DNA from: an uncultured Desulfobulbaceae bacterium
GTDB lineage: Bacteria; Desulfobacterota; Desulfobulbia; Desulfobulbales; CALZHT01
NCBI GenBank assembly: GCA_945787445.1
Contig: CALZHT010000072.1
Location: forward strand, 1 to 50,821
Reading direction: 5' to 3'
Length of the DNA stretch: 50,821 nucleotides
In this document: piece by piece, positions 1 through 9,527 of the stretch
Position numbering within the stretch: the first letter of the stretch is position 1
Layout of the letters: the number at the start of each line of letters is the position of its first letter
Notes under the pieces: model-generated
What the model saw: the letters and a program-made list of their open reading frames with translations, nothing else
What the model was told of the DNA's origin: nothing
Database searches by the model: none
Position numbers and translations under genes: made by a program

Positions 1-682
1 CGAGCCAGCTGTTGATCCGCATCCCGGAAAAGGTTTCGACAAAATGGTGCAGGTTGTATATTCGGCCCTGTACCAAGATTTTTTCGATACCACGGTATTT
101 AAGCACCGTGTCCTTGCCGGAAAGTGATATTGGGTCAAAGTACGGCACCTTTATTTTTTCCCCTTTTTGCAGACCTTGTTTGAGTAAGTAAGCACGACGG
201 TTGGTTGACAGGAGCGGCGGATCTTTGAGGCGAATGACATCTTCTATCTTTTCTTTACCGGTATATAGGGAGAAGCGGATGATGTTGCCGTTGACCCTGC
301 CTTGAGCATCCATTTTGTAAAAGGGCGATGTGAGGTTGAAGGTAAATTTTTTGAGCTGCGATCCTCCAGTGATCTCGGCTTCGATATTCATCCGCACCGG
401 GTGTTGTTGGTTTACGATATTGAGCAGCAGATAGGCGTTCTGAAATAGCTTGAAATCGCCTGATTCAAGCGGTATCAACTTGTGCTTGACATAACCGATC
501 CGTTCGTCACGGAAGTAAATACCTAAAAAGCTTTCTTCGCGGCCTCGTTTTAAGACCTGTTCTTCCTTGATATCCAAAGCCTTGACAAAATAGTCACGTT
601 GCAGCAGCATGCCGAAAAGAGCGACCCAAGCGATAAGGAAGAATATTTTTATGAACGTACTGAATTTTATTGAAGAGACCAT
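1..682 (-). CDS. Transglutaminase-family membrane-anchored protein, N-terminal part (cut by window edge)
   Basis: The minus strand is open from an ATG at 682 to the window edge (227 codons read). Residues about 8-26 form one hydrophobic segment (a signal anchor), followed by a probably extracytoplasmic region with SFLGIYFRDERIGYV and a beta-rich stretch. This resembles, from memory, the N-terminal region of deltaproteobacterial transglutaminase-like proteins; the catalytic Cys-His-Asp domain would lie beyond the edge, so the assignment cannot be confirmed here. It starts 13 bases after the universal stress protein stop on the same strand, so the two are probably co-transcribed. No good Shine-Dalgarno is visible before the ATG, which suggests translational coupling or a different start. 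Confidence 0.5.
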   Translation of the reverse strand, partial: MVSSIKFSTFIKIFFLIAWVALFGMLLQRDYFVKALDIKEEQVLKRGREESFLGIYFRDERIGYVKHKLIPLESGDFKLFQNAYLLLNIVNQQHPVRMNIEAEITGGSQLKKFTFNLTSPFYKMDAQGRVNGNIIRFSLYTGKEKIEDVIRLKDPPLLSTNRRAYLLKQGLQKGEKIKVPYFDPISLSGKDTVLKYRGIEKILVQGRIYNLHHFVETFSGMRINSWL

Positions 683-695
683 AAATTGTGAGGGA

Positions 696-1628
696 TTATT
701 CGACAATCCAGATGGCGACATCCTGGGCCATGCCGATAACCTTGGCGGAAACCGTTTTAAACAACCCCTTTGAGATATTTCCAGGCCGGCGACCGAGCAC
801 AATGGTGCCGAAGCCGTCGATCAGGGCCTGTCGAACTATCTGGCGGCTGGGATAGAGACCCTTTCTGGTGGTGAAATGATGGATTTTATCCCGTGGAAAT
901 CCGCCTTCCACCAGGACCTGCGTAGGGGCATGGAAAAGACTGTCCGGCCTTTTCAGATGTTCCTCTACCCATTCTTTCGTCCACTGTTCATAAAAATCCT
1001 CGGGATTGATCGGCACGGTTTTGGCAAACATTGCCTCGGAGTTGAGCAGGGTGATCTCGGCAAAAGGATTGTCTTTCAGGATGTAGGCGAGATGATCAAC
1101 CGCCCTGAGGGAATGGGTTGAACCATCAATGGGCACCAGGAATTTCCGTGAATCGACATGGCCGTCGATAATCCATACCGGAATATTGCCGGAGCCTTCA
1201 AGGACGGTCGCTGAAATGGATCCCATGATCAATTCTTCCAGCTTACTGATTCCCCTGCGGCCGATGATCAGGGCATCATATATGCCTTTTTTCGCCTCGT
1301 AAATGATGTCCTTGGCAACGCCAATGCGGGATAGTTTGACTTCGGTGGTTACTTGCTCCGGTGCGATGCCTTTGCGCCCCAATTGCAGCGACGCTTCGTT
1401 CATAAACCGTTTGGCCGCAGTAAATTTTCTGTTGGTTTCAGGGCCGATGGAGGCCATGACGTCCATTTCGTCCATCCATTCCCTACCGGCCTGCAGGGCG
1501 GTGGTAGGCACGATGCAGAGAAAATGGAGGCGGATGTCCTCAAGGTCGGTGAAAAGACGGCTAAGGTAGTGGATGATATTGGAGCTATATACCGAGCCGT
1601 CGGTGGCTACAAGTATTTTTTTTTCCAT
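696..1628 (-). CDS. Tandem universal stress protein (two UspA domains)
   Basis: 310 aa, about twice a single Usp domain. Domain 1 (about residues 3-155) starts KKILVATDGSVYS and carries the complete ATP-binding signature G-x2-G-x9-G-S in GRRGISKLEELIMGS. Domain 2 (about 160-310) starts KFLVPIDGSTHS and ends with a degraded version, GRRPGNISKGLF, so probably only the first domain binds nucleotide canonically. Cytoplasmic; Usp proteins help cells survive stress and energy limitation, but the target here is unknown. The start is supported by GAGGG about 8 bases before the ATG. It lies between kamA and the transglutaminase-like gene on the same strand. Confidence 0.9.
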   Translation of the reverse strand: MEKKILVATDGSVYSSNIIHYLSRLFTDLEDIRLHFLCIVPTTALQAGREWMDEMDVMASIGPETNRKFTAAKRFMNEASLQLGRKGIAPEQVTTEVKLSRIGVAKDIIYEAKKGIYDALIIGRRGISKLEELIMGSISATVLEGSGNIPVWIIDGHVDSRKFLVPIDGSTHSLRAVDHLAYILKDNPFAEITLLNSEAMFAKTVPINPEDFYEQWTKEWVEEHLKRPDSLFHAPTQVLVEGGFPRDKIHHFTTRKGLYPSRQIVRQALIDGFGTIVLGRRPGNISKGLFKTVSAKVIGMAQDVAIWIVE

Positions 1629-1685
1629 TATATGTCCCTCTGGACAACTCGTAGGCGTTAAGCGGCATTTTTAGTCAAAACTTTC

Positions 1686-2726
1686 TCAACCCGCTTTCAT
1701 ATATGTGCAGGCCAGACCATGGTAGCTGGTAAAGGTAAGATTCTCTTCCAGCTTGACACTAAAATCCGGCAGCAGGGGGATTTTCCCGCCTCCTCCCGGC
1801 GCATCGACCGCATATGTGGGGACGGCCAGACCCGAGGTGTGGCCGATCATAAACTTCATGATGTTGAGACCTTTTTCAACGGGAGTTCTGAAATGGTTGG
1901 TCCCTTGCGTCATATCCCCTTGAAAAATATAATATGGTTTGACCCGATTAAGCAAAAGTTTATGCATTAATTTTTTCATTATTTCCGGATTATCGTTCAC
2001 ACCTTTCAGCAATACGGTCTGGCAGCCCAACGGTATGCCGGCGTTTGCCAGACGGGCGCAGGCCAGGCTTGCTTCCGGGGTAATCTCATCGGGATGATTG
2101 AAGTGCAAGTTTATATACAAAGGGTGATAGCGTTTCAGGATATTTGCCAACTGCACCGTTACCCTTTGCGGCAAGGTGCAGGGCACCCGACTGCCGATGC
2201 GGATTATTTCAATGCTTGGGATTTTCCGTAAACGTCCTAGAATCCAGTCCAGCTGATCATCGGAGAGCAGGAGAGGATCGCCTCCTGAGATCAGCACATC
2301 ACGGATTGCCGGTGTTTTTTTCAAGTAGTCAAGTCCCGCCCGGATGGTGTCCCGGGTTATGGTCATACGGGCTGTGCCCACTTTTCTCTTTCTGGTGCAG
2401 AAACGACAGTACATTGCGCATTGTGAAGAGACCAGGAACAAGGCGCGGTCCGGGTATTTGTGGATGAGGTTCGGTATGGGACTCAATTCTTCTTCATTAA
2501 GGGGATCTTCCATACAGGTAGTGTCCTGGAGTTCCCTGCTATCGGGTATGGCCTGCAGCCATATCGGATCGCCCTTTTGACGGATGAGACTGAGATAATA
2601 GGGATTGACGCGCATAGGGTAGAGGGCAGTCACCTTATTGAGGCTTGAGTTGTCCCCTTTGAGTTCCCGGGGAAGTTCTTCCGGGTCGGTGATGCTGTTT
2701 TTGAGAAGTGTTTTCCAATGTTGCAT
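1686..2726 (-). CDS. kamA: KamA-family radical SAM lysine 2,3-aminomutase
   Basis: 346 aa. The radical SAM cluster motif CxxxCxxC is C103-AMY-C107-RF-C110, within LFLVSSQCAMYCRFCTRKRK, which is closer to clostridial KamA than to EpmB. The PLP-binding motif PGGGGK is present near the C terminus (DAPGGGGKIPL). The family moves the amino group of L-lysine from C2 to C3 using SAM, a [4Fe-4S] cluster and PLP. It is shorter than the 416-aa clostridial enzyme and lacks its long C-terminal extension, so substrate (lysine or glutamate) is not certain. No ablB acetyltransferase is adjacent, so an N-acetyl-beta-lysine osmolyte pathway is not supported locally. The upstream gene is divergent. Confidence 0.85.
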   Translation of the reverse strand: MQHWKTLLKNSITDPEELPRELKGDNSSLNKVTALYPMRVNPYYLSLIRQKGDPIWLQAIPDSRELQDTTCMEDPLNEEELSPIPNLIHKYPDRALFLVSSQCAMYCRFCTRKRKVGTARMTITRDTIRAGLDYLKKTPAIRDVLISGGDPLLLSDDQLDWILGRLRKIPSIEIIRIGSRVPCTLPQRVTVQLANILKRYHPLYINLHFNHPDEITPEASLACARLANAGIPLGCQTVLLKGVNDNPEIMKKLMHKLLLNRVKPYYIFQGDMTQGTNHFRTPVEKGLNIMKFMIGHTSGLAVPTYAVDAPGGGGKIPLLPDFSVKLEENLTFTSYHGLACTYMKAG

Positions 2727-2879
2727 GGTTCTGCTGATTTGAAGAATCGGATTATGGTTTCATTTTGCCTGTTAGACAGAATGGATTGTTTCGATTATCA
2801 TTTTGATAATGTCAAAGGATATACTCTACCGTAAATTGTCTTGCTGGCAAGACAAGAAACATACTTTCATTGAGAAACC

Positions 2880-3950
2880 ATGATTACCCAAGATTTGATC
2901 ATCAATCTCCTCCTGATTTTGAGCGCTGCCTGGCTCCTTGGCTCTCTTTTCTCCAGATTCGGCCTGCCGGTTATGCTGGGTGAACTTGTCGCCGGCCTCA
3001 TCCTTGGGCCGCCGCTGCTCAATCTGGTTCATGATTCTGTCCAACTTGAATTCCTGGCCGAGCTGGGTATTTTCTTTGCCATGTTCTACGCAGGCATGGA
3101 AATGGACCCAAGGGAGTTGTTGGAGCATATCTGGCCCTCTTTGACCGCGGCTTTCGGCGGCTTTGTCGTGCCGTTCACCTTAGGCTTTTTGGTGACATAT
3201 CTTTTCGGTGGCACCGTCTATCAATCCCTTTTTATGGGCATGGGGCTTTCCATCACCGCCATTGCCGTGCAGGCTGTTATTCTGCAGAATATGCGGATCC
3301 ATCGGTCAAGCGTTGGTCATATCATTATGGGCGCCGCCATTGCCGATGATATTTTTTCGTTGATTACTTTGTCCGTACTGTTAGGGCTTGCCAAGAGCGG
3401 CACTATTGCCTTGTCCGGCTTATTTTTCCTGCTGTTCAAGGTTGTCCTCTTTTTCGGTTTCACCATCCTGGCCGGTGAGTTTCTGGTTCCTTTTTTGACT
3501 AAACGCTTGCGGGACGACGGCGGCAAGGCCTTCACCTTTGCCCTGATTGTTGCCCTGATTATGGCCGAGCTTGCCGAATTGGCAGGGCTGCATCTGGTGA
3601 TCGGCGCATTTCTGGCTGGTCAGTTTGTAAGGAGAGAAATTCTGGAGGAAAAGATCTATAAGGTTATTGCTACCCGTTTTTTCGGGATAAGCTATGGCTT
3701 TTTAACGCCGATTTTCTTTGCTACTCTCGCCTTCCATCTCCATTTTGAATGGAGCGGCTCTTTTGTGCTTTTTGCCTCGGTCATAACTCTAGTTGCCGTG
3801 TTGGGGAAATTGGCGGGCTGTGGCCTGGGTGCCAAGCTATTAGGCCATTCCAACCGGGAGTCCATGGTGATCGGTTTCGGCATGAACGGCCGCGGTGCAG
3901 TTGAACTTGTGGTGGCGGCAGTGGTCATCAATTTGCTGTACCCTGCTTGA
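2880..3950 (+). CDS. CPA2-family cation:proton antiporter, C-terminally short
   Basis: 356 aa, strongly hydrophobic, with the KefB/NapA-type start (GSLFSRFGLPVMLGELVAG) and the family segment AAIADDIFSLI, whose Asp pair lies in the ion-binding helix. Membrane exchange of Na+ or K+ for H+ is the family role. The reading frame stops (NLLYPA-stop) just after GMNGRGAVELVVAAVVI, where homologues continue with at least one to two more transmembrane helices. Neither other frame continues a helix past 3950, so this looks like a real C-terminal loss rather than a single-base error. There is no TrkA-N domain. It is convergent with the malic enzyme gene, whose stop is 34 bases away. Function may be impaired. 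Confidence 0.8.
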   Translation: MITQDLIINLLLILSAAWLLGSLFSRFGLPVMLGELVAGLILGPPLLNLVHDSVQLEFLAELGIFFAMFYAGMEMDPRELLEHIWPSLTAAFGGFVVPFTLGFLVTYLFGGTVYQSLFMGMGLSITAIAVQAVILQNMRIHRSSVGHIIMGAAIADDIFSLITLSVLLGLAKSGTIALSGLFFLLFKVVLFFGFTILAGEFLVPFLTKRLRDDGGKAFTFALIVALIMAELAELAGLHLVIGAFLAGQFVRREILEEKIYKVIATRFFGISYGFLTPIFFATLAFHLHFEWSGSFVLFASVITLVAVLGKLAGCGLGAKLLGHSNRESMVIGFGMNGRGAVELVVAAVVINLLYPA

Positions 3951-3984
3951 GCATGAAAACAAGCCATTTAGTGATTGATGCGGA

Positions 3985-5721
3985 TTAAACAGGCTCCAGG
4001 GGTAGATATTTCGGTTGCCAGCGCATCTTGTCGATAAGAGCCTGTAACCGTTCCGAATCATTATTGTGTTGGTATTCGCTATAGACGCAGAGGCCGCTCA
4101 GTCCGGCCTTGATGGCGGCCAGTCCCACGCGGTGCGCTACTTTGCGGCTTACCTTCCGCAGGTCGGAAATCGGCGGGAAAAGGATGCCCTTTTTGAGGTC
4201 CGAGGCTGAAACCATTGCGGCAACGGCATGGGCCGCGGCTGTAAAGGATGAGGGCAGCACTTCGCGGGCCCCTGAGGCCAACACCCCAAGGCCTACTCCC
4301 GGGAATATGAAAACATTGTTGCATTGCCCGATCCTTATTTTTTTCCCTCCAGAGTCAACAGGCGGGAAAGGGCTACCGGTTGCCACCAGAGCATGGCCGT
4401 CGGTCCAGCGGTATATATCTTCCGGGATTGCCTCAGCCATGGAGGTGGGATTACTAAGGGGCAGGATTACCGGCCGTGCACTGTTGGCAGCAACGGCCCG
4501 CACGATCTCTTCAGTAAAACAGTTGGCCTGTCCTGAAGTGCCGATTAGTACGGTCACTTTTCCTTTAATAACGACATTGTGGAGTGATGCATCCTGCTTC
4601 TCCGCAAACCACGGCAACGTAGCAGGGTCTTTGGCGAATTTTTCCTTGTAGGGATCCAGTTTACGGTCGGTTGTCACCAATCCTTTGCTGTCAAGGGTAT
4701 AGATCAGGGCCCGCGCCTCCGCTTCCTGCAAGCCCTGTTCCAGCAAGGCGGTCTCGATCTGCTCGGCAATGCCGACACCGCCGGCGCCGGCGCCATGGAC
4801 CAAAAATACCTGGTCGCTGAGTGGTTCTTCCTTAATTTTCATGGCTGCCAGAATGGCGGCCAGGGTTACGGCGCCGGTCCCCTGGATATCATCATTAAAC
4901 GAAATAAGATCGTGGAGATAGGCATCCCGGATGGCAAAGGCATTTTGTTTGGAAAAATCCTCCCATTGACAAAGGGCATTGGGATATACGGTTCGGAAGG
5001 CCTTGGCAAAGCGCTGCACGAATTTGACATAGGCTTCGCCGCTCAACCTTTCATGGCGCCACCCCAGATAGTTATCATCATTCAGAAGTTCTTGATTGTC
5101 AGTGCCAACGTCGAGGGAGACCGGCAGACAATGCCAGGGAGCGATTCCCGCTCCTTGCGTATAGAGCATGAGTTTGCCGAGGCAGATGGCAATGCCGCCT
5201 GCCCCTTGGTCACCGATGCCCAGAATTCCCTGATTATCAGTCACCACTGCCACCCGGATGTCCCGGTGTCCGTAATTTTGCAGAATATCTTCAGCCTGGT
5301 CAATGTTGCCGGGATAGAAATGCAGGCCGTTGGCCTTGCGGAACATTGATGAATAGTGTCGGCAGGCCAATCCCACCGTGGGCGTGTAGATAATACCCAT
5401 GAAGCGCTCTATATCGCTGGCAAACAGGGCGTGCGCCAAAGTGGCGTTACGGTCGAAAAGAGATCGGACATAGATAAATTTTTCAATATCATTGATTTTG
5501 TTTTCAAATATTTGCAGATTGTTCTTTACCTGACTTTGCATGGACCTGACGGTCGGTGGCACAAGACCGGAGAGTTTCAAACCCTGTCGTTCCTTTTCGG
5601 TAAAGGATGTGCCTTTGTTGGTGTAATTATGGCCCTGGACTTCGAGCCCCCTGGCGTAAACCTTTATTTTTTTAGTATTGCCATATTCGTCATAGACGAA
5701 GCTGAAAGCTTTTTCCGGCAT
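3985..5721 (-). CDS. NAD-dependent malic enzyme (oxaloacetate-decarboxylating, long form)
   Basis: 578 aa from the chosen start. Long-form (MaeA/eukaryotic type) malic enzyme: the signature YTPTVGLACRHYS, the metal/malate region VTDNQGILGIGDQGAGG, FNDDIQGTGAVTLAAILAA, and the dinucleotide fold VFLVHGAGAGGVGIAEQI. It converts malate to pyruvate plus CO2 with NAD(P)+ reduction in the cytoplasm. The start is the ATG at 5721, because AAAGGAGG lies 6 bases before it; an ATG eight codons upstream lacks such a site. It lies 51 bases downstream of frdB on the same strand and may be co-transcribed with frdCAB, fitting a role in malate/fumarate metabolism. Confidence 0.92.
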   Translation of the reverse strand: MPEKAFSFVYDEYGNTKKIKVYARGLEVQGHNYTNKGTSFTEKERQGLKLSGLVPPTVRSMQSQVKNNLQIFENKINDIEKFIYVRSLFDRNATLAHALFASDIERFMGIIYTPTVGLACRHYSSMFRKANGLHFYPGNIDQAEDILQNYGHRDIRVAVVTDNQGILGIGDQGAGGIAICLGKLMLYTQGAGIAPWHCLPVSLDVGTDNQELLNDDNYLGWRHERLSGEAYVKFVQRFAKAFRTVYPNALCQWEDFSKQNAFAIRDAYLHDLISFNDDIQGTGAVTLAAILAAMKIKEEPLSDQVFLVHGAGAGGVGIAEQIETALLEQGLQEAEARALIYTLDSKGLVTTDRKLDPYKEKFAKDPATLPWFAEKQDASLHNVVIKGKVTVLIGTSGQANCFTEEIVRAVAANSARPVILPLSNPTSMAEAIPEDIYRWTDGHALVATGSPFPPVDSGGKKIRIGQCNNVFIFPGVGLGVLASGAREVLPSSFTAAAHAVAAMVSASDLKKGILFPPISDLRKVSRKVAHRVGLAAIKAGLSGLCVYSEYQHNNDSERLQALIDKMRWQPKYLPLEPV

Positions 5722-5772
5722 GGATTCCTCCTTTGCGCTGCTCAAAATTGAGCAGCCTGCTGCCCAGTAATT

Positions 5773-6531
5773 TCATTCATCAGAACAGAATGTCGCCCTC
5801 ATGTATTCACGGTTGAGGCGCGCGATATTTCGGATTGAAATACCCTTGGGGCATGCTTCCTCACAGAGCCTTTCATTGCCACAGTTGCCGAATCCGAGTT
5901 CGTCCATTTTTTTCACCATACCAAGGGCGCGTTTGGCCCGCTCCAGGTTCCCTTGAGGCAAAAGGGCAAGATGAGAAATTTTAGCGCCGACAAAGAGCAT
6001 GGCCGATGCGTTGGGGCAGGCTGCCACACAGGCGCCGCAGCCAATGCATTCGGCAGCATCAAGGGCCTGCTCGGCTTTAGGGGCCGGCACCGGGATGGAA
6101 TTGGCGTCAGGCGCGGCACCGGTATTTACCGAAACATAGCCGCCTTCGGTAATGAGGGTATCAAAAGCGCTACGATCAATCACAAGGTCTTTGAGTAGTT
6201 TGAAGGCCTTGGCCCGGAAGGGCTCTATAACGATGGTATCACCGTCCTTGAAGTAGCGCATGTGTAACTGACAGAGGGTGGTTTGTTTTTCAGGACCGTG
6301 TGGTTCGCCGTTTACCACCGAGCCGCACATGCCGCAAATGCCCTCCCGGCAATCATGGTCAAAGGCAACCGGCTCATCACCACTATTTATCAGCCGTTCG
6401 TTCAACACATCGAGCATCTCGAGAAAAGACATGGCAATAGATATGGGGCCGGATTCAAAAGTTTGAAACGATCCTTGGGCATCCGGCCCGGCCTGGCGCC
6501 AGATCTTAAGCGTCAGGTTAATGGTTTTCAC
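5773..6531 (-). CDS. frdB: Succinate dehydrogenase/fumarate reductase iron-sulfur subunit
   Basis: 252 aa. The N-terminal plant-type ferredoxin domain has CREGICGMC and a later Cys in TTLCQLH for the [2Fe-2S] cluster. The C-terminal domain has [13 protein letters not shown] and a later Cys set ([15 protein letters not shown]) for the [4Fe-4S] and [3Fe-4S] clusters. It passes electrons between the flavoprotein and the membrane quinone subunit. The start is GTG with AAGGAG 6 bases upstream; it overlaps the frdA stop by 4 bases (GTGA), indicating translational coupling. The type-B form with a five-helix diheme cytochrome, as in Geobacter and Wolinella, can work in either direction; direction here is inferred, not shown. 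Confidence 0.92.
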   Translation of the reverse strand: MKTINLTLKIWRQAGPDAQGSFQTFESGPISIAMSFLEMLDVLNERLINSGDEPVAFDHDCREGICGMCGSVVNGEPHGPEKQTTLCQLHMRYFKDGDTIVIEPFRAKAFKLLKDLVIDRSAFDTLITEGGYVSVNTGAAPDANSIPVPAPKAEQALDAAECIGCGACVAACPNASAMLFVGAKISHLALLPQGNLERAKRALGMVKKMDELGFGNCGNERLCEEACPKGISIRNIARLNREYMRATFCSDE

Positions 6532-8414
6532 TTGTAACTCCTTTGACTGGGCTGCACATTTTCAAAGACGAGCGATTCTCTATGGAAAATGGGCTTTTTG
6601 CCTTCTCCGCCATATTGCCAGACAGAGACATGGGTATAATTTTCATCGTCGCGCTGGGCTTCGTTCTCTTCTGTTTGGCTTTCCTCCCTGAAATGGCAGC
6701 CGCAGGATTCTTTCCGATCCAAGGCATCAATGACCATGAGTTCGGCAAATTCAAGGAAATCGGCGATGCGTCCTGCGCGTTCCAGAGTCTGGTTCAGATC
6801 TCCATCTCCACCGGGAACGCGCAGATTGTGCCAGAACTCTTCCCTGATTTCAGGAATGCGGGTCAATGCCTTTGTGAGACCTGCCTCGTTGCGGGCCATG
6901 CCGCAGTAATCCCACATAAGCAGGCCCAGTTCACGGTGAAAGTCGTCCGGGGTTCGTTTACCGTTTATAGAGAGAAGTTTGTTGATGCGATCCGTGGCCG
7001 CAGTCTCTGCCTCGCGAAATGCAGCATGACCAATATCCAGATCTTGGAAGTCCGCCGTGGCAAGATGATCGCAGATGGTGGCAGGTAACACGAAATACCC
7101 GTCTGCCAAGCCTTGCATGAGGGCACTGGCCCCCAACCGGTTGGCGCCGTGATCTGAAAAATTTGCCTCCCCCAGCACATAAAGACCGGGAATATTGCTC
7201 ATCAGATGATAATCCACCCAGAGGCCGCCCATGGTATAATGAACGGCCGGATAAATCATCATGGGTTCCTTGACCGGGTCCTGGCCGGTTATTTTTTCAT
7301 ACATATGAAAAAGATTGCCGTACTTTTTCTGAATAACATCCTCACCGTCCCTGGTTATGGCATCGGCAAAATCGAGATAGACTGCCAGGCCTGTCTCTCC
7401 AGCACCCTTACCCAGGTCGCACTGTTCCTTGGCATTTCTGGAGGCCACATCACGGGGGACAAGATTGCCGAAACTTGGGTATTTTTTTTCAAGATAGTAA
7501 TCCCTTTCGTCTTCGGGTATTTCGACCGGAGGTCTCTGATCCCCGGCCTTTTTGGGCACCCAAACCCTTCCATCATTGCGCAGGCTCTCACTCATCAGGG
7601 TCAGTTTTGACTGGTAGGTGCCGTGCACCGGGATACAGGTGGGATGAATTTGGACAAAGCAGGGATTGGCAAAACAGGCCCCTTTTTTATAGGCGCGCCA
7701 AGTGGCGGTGACATTTGAGGCCATGGCGTTGGTTGATAGATAATAGACATTGCCGTAGCCGCCAGTGGCAAGTACCACGGCATGAGCGGCATGGGATTCG
7801 ATGGCGCCGGTAATCAAGTTGCGGGTCACGATGCCTCTGGCCTGGCCGTTAATCACCACCAGGTCCAGCATCTCCGTGCGAGGATACAATATGACCTTGC
7901 CGGTCTTGACTTGTCTCATCAAGGCGCCGTAAGCGCCGAGCAAAAGTTGTTGGCCGGTCTGGCCTCTGGCATAAAAGGTTCTGGACACCTGGGCGCCGCC
8001 AAAGGAGCGGTTGGCAAGCAAACCGCCGTATTCCCTGGCAAAAGGCACTCCTTGTGCAACACACTGGTCAATAATGCTGTTGCTGATCTGGGCGAGCCGG
8101 TAAACGTTGGCCTCGCGGGCCCGGAAGTCGCCACCTTTGATGGTGTCGTCATTCGGGTAATTCTTGGCGGCGTTGATGCCTCCTTGAGCAGCGATGGAGT
8201 GACCGCGTCGCGGGCTGTCCTGGATGTAAAATGTCTTGACGTTATAACCGAGTTCGCCCAAGGTTGCGGAAGCAGAGGCTCCTGCTAATCCGGCGCCCAC
8301 CACAATAATATCGAATTTCCGTTTATTGGCCGGGTTGACCAGTTTGGCTTCAAAACGGCAGCGTTCCCACTTTTCGTTAAGCGGCCCTGATGGTATTTGG
8401 GGATTGAGGTGCAT
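6528..8414 (-). CDS. frdA: Succinate dehydrogenase/fumarate reductase flavoprotein subunit
   Basis: 628 aa. FAD Rossmann motif GAGLAG at residues 40-45; the His that covalently binds FAD is H72 in [11 protein letters not shown]; the substrate region HPTCIPVHG and the C-terminal FAD motif [18 protein letters not shown] are intact. Catalyses succinate/fumarate interconversion at the inner face of the cytoplasmic membrane. Length fits type-B SdhA/FrdA. It is the middle gene of frdC-frdA-frdB; an unusually long 195-base spacer with an inverted heptad repeat separates it from frdC, while it overlaps frdB by 4 bases. Shine-Dalgarno is weak (AAAGAG). Confidence 0.95.
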   Translation of the reverse strand: MHLNPQIPSGPLNEKWERCRFEAKLVNPANKRKFDIIVVGAGLAGASASATLGELGYNVKTFYIQDSPRRGHSIAAQGGINAAKNYPNDDTIKGGDFRAREANVYRLAQISNSIIDQCVAQGVPFAREYGGLLANRSFGGAQVSRTFYARGQTGQQLLLGAYGALMRQVKTGKVILYPRTEMLDLVVINGQARGIVTRNLITGAIESHAAHAVVLATGGYGNVYYLSTNAMASNVTATWRAYKKGACFANPCFVQIHPTCIPVHGTYQSKLTLMSESLRNDGRVWVPKKAGDQRPPVEIPEDERDYYLEKKYPSFGNLVPRDVASRNAKEQCDLGKGAGETGLAVYLDFADAITRDGEDVIQKKYGNLFHMYEKITGQDPVKEPMMIYPAVHYTMGGLWVDYHLMSNIPGLYVLGEANFSDHGANRLGASALMQGLADGYFVLPATICDHLATADFQDLDIGHAAFREAETAATDRINKLLSINGKRTPDDFHRELGLLMWDYCGMARNEAGLTKALTRIPEIREEFWHNLRVPGGDGDLNQTLERAGRIADFLEFAELMVIDALDRKESCGCHFREESQTEENEAQRDDENYTHVSVWQYGGEGKKPIFHRESLVFENVQPSQRSYK

Positions 8415-8422
8415 AGATTCTC

Positions 8423-8564
8423 TTTGGGATTTGGGATTTGGGATTTCAGATTTGGGATCTCGGATTGAATGAATTTCCTTTATTCAGTCCATGCGACTCT
8501 ACCAAAGTCAATACAAATAAATAAAATCCGCAATCCCAATTCCCAAATCTCAAATTTCAATTGG
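8423..8564. repeat. Inverted pair of degenerate GGGATTT heptad repeats in the frdC-frdA spacer
   Basis: The left arm (8423-8466) is a run of 7-nt units GGGATTT, GGGATTT, CAGATTT, GGGATCT, CGGATTG. The right arm (8525-8564) is the same theme in inverse complement (AATCCG, AATCCC, TTCCCAAATCTC). The transcript could fold into a long hairpin between the frdC and frdA coding regions, which might affect mRNA processing or relative expression; that function is inference. Confidence 0.75.
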
Positions 8565-8609
8565 TTTTAGTAATACCAGTGTTTGTTTATCTAATAAAAT
8601 ACCATCTCT

Positions 8610-9257
8610 CTATCGCAAAAATTTATCGTTTAGTGTTACCAGCATCGGGATCAGCATATATACCGCGCCGATCACTAAAGCAGTGACAAGACCACCATAC
8701 CTTAAGAAATTATTGTATTTTGGGTGATTAAGGCCCATGGATTGAAACATGCTCCAAAAACCATGGCTGACATGGAGGGCGAGGGCAGCCAGGGAAAAAA
8801 GGTAAAAAGCGGCATATCCAGGTCGGCTGAGTACCTCTCTGACCATTTCCGCTGTTGTCACAGTGCGTTCACCGAAGTGGAAATTTACGAGATGGACCAG
8901 GACAAAAATGAAAATAATCAGGCCCGTATACGGCATGGTTCTGGAGTTCCAATTGTTGGCACCGTTCTTTTTAACTTCATAACGATTGGGGCGGGCGCCC
9001 AGATTTTCAAAATAAAGCATGACGGCAACAAGTATATGAACGAAAAACACAAGGGCCAGAAGAACTTCCAAGATATATATGAGGATGCCCAGGGAATGAA
9101 GATGAGCAGCATATGCATTATACACATCCTTCCCCCAGAAGATTGCGGAGTTACCGGCCAGATGGGTGAGCAGGAAAAGGCTCAGGCAGGCGCCGCTAAC
9201 CGCCATTATATACTTTTTGCCGATGGAGGATCGGATTATCCTGCGTATCAATGACAT
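8610..9257 (-). CDS. frdC: Succinate dehydrogenase/fumarate reductase cytochrome b subunit
   Basis: 215 aa with five predicted transmembrane helices, as expected for the fused type-B (b558/diheme) subunit. Histidines placed as heme ligands in this family are seen in LLTHLAGN, FFVHILV, HLVNFHF and LHVSHGFWS. It anchors FrdAB to the membrane and exchanges electrons with (mena)quinone. First gene of the frdCAB set; the 270-base region upstream separates it from a divergent small exported protein. No clear Shine-Dalgarno before the ATG. Confidence 0.92.
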   Translation of the reverse strand: MSLIRRIIRSSIGKKYIMAVSGACLSLFLLTHLAGNSAIFWGKDVYNAYAAHLHSLGILIYILEVLLALVFFVHILVAVMLYFENLGARPNRYEVKKNGANNWNSRTMPYTGLIIFIFVLVHLVNFHFGERTVTTAEMVREVLSRPGYAAFYLFSLAALALHVSHGFWSMFQSMGLNHPKYNNFLRYGGLVTALVIGAVYMLIPMLVTLNDKFLR

Positions 9258-9527
9258 TATTGGTCGATTTTTTTGCCTGCCGTATGTTCAGGTCCTTTTA
9301 ATATTGACAGAGGAAGACTCACAGTATCTTTAAGATAAAAGTAACATAAAGAACGGAAATATAAAAGAAAAGCCGTGTAATTCTGATTCTGCTGTCCAAA
9401 ATATTCTTACAGCAATAATTACAGAGGAAACCTTCTACAAATTTGATATGTAATTGTACACTTGACTATTACCCCAATTGGGTAGTAAATAGGGAGGAGG
9501 GTGCAAAGAAAAGATCCAGGGGTATAA
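9258..9527. promoter_or_regulatory. Divergent intergenic region between frdC and a small exported protein
   Basis: No gene is visible. On the plus strand TTGACT (9462-9467) is followed 17 bases later by a poor -10, and the palindrome CCCAATTGGG (9473-9482) sits between them, the position of a repressor or activator site. The region is AT-rich and probably carries promoters for both directions. No factor can be named. Confidence 0.35.

Noticed and set aside
5722-5745. Upstream ATG for the malic enzyme
   Set aside because: The AAAGGAGG site lies inside this stretch and serves the ATG at 5721.
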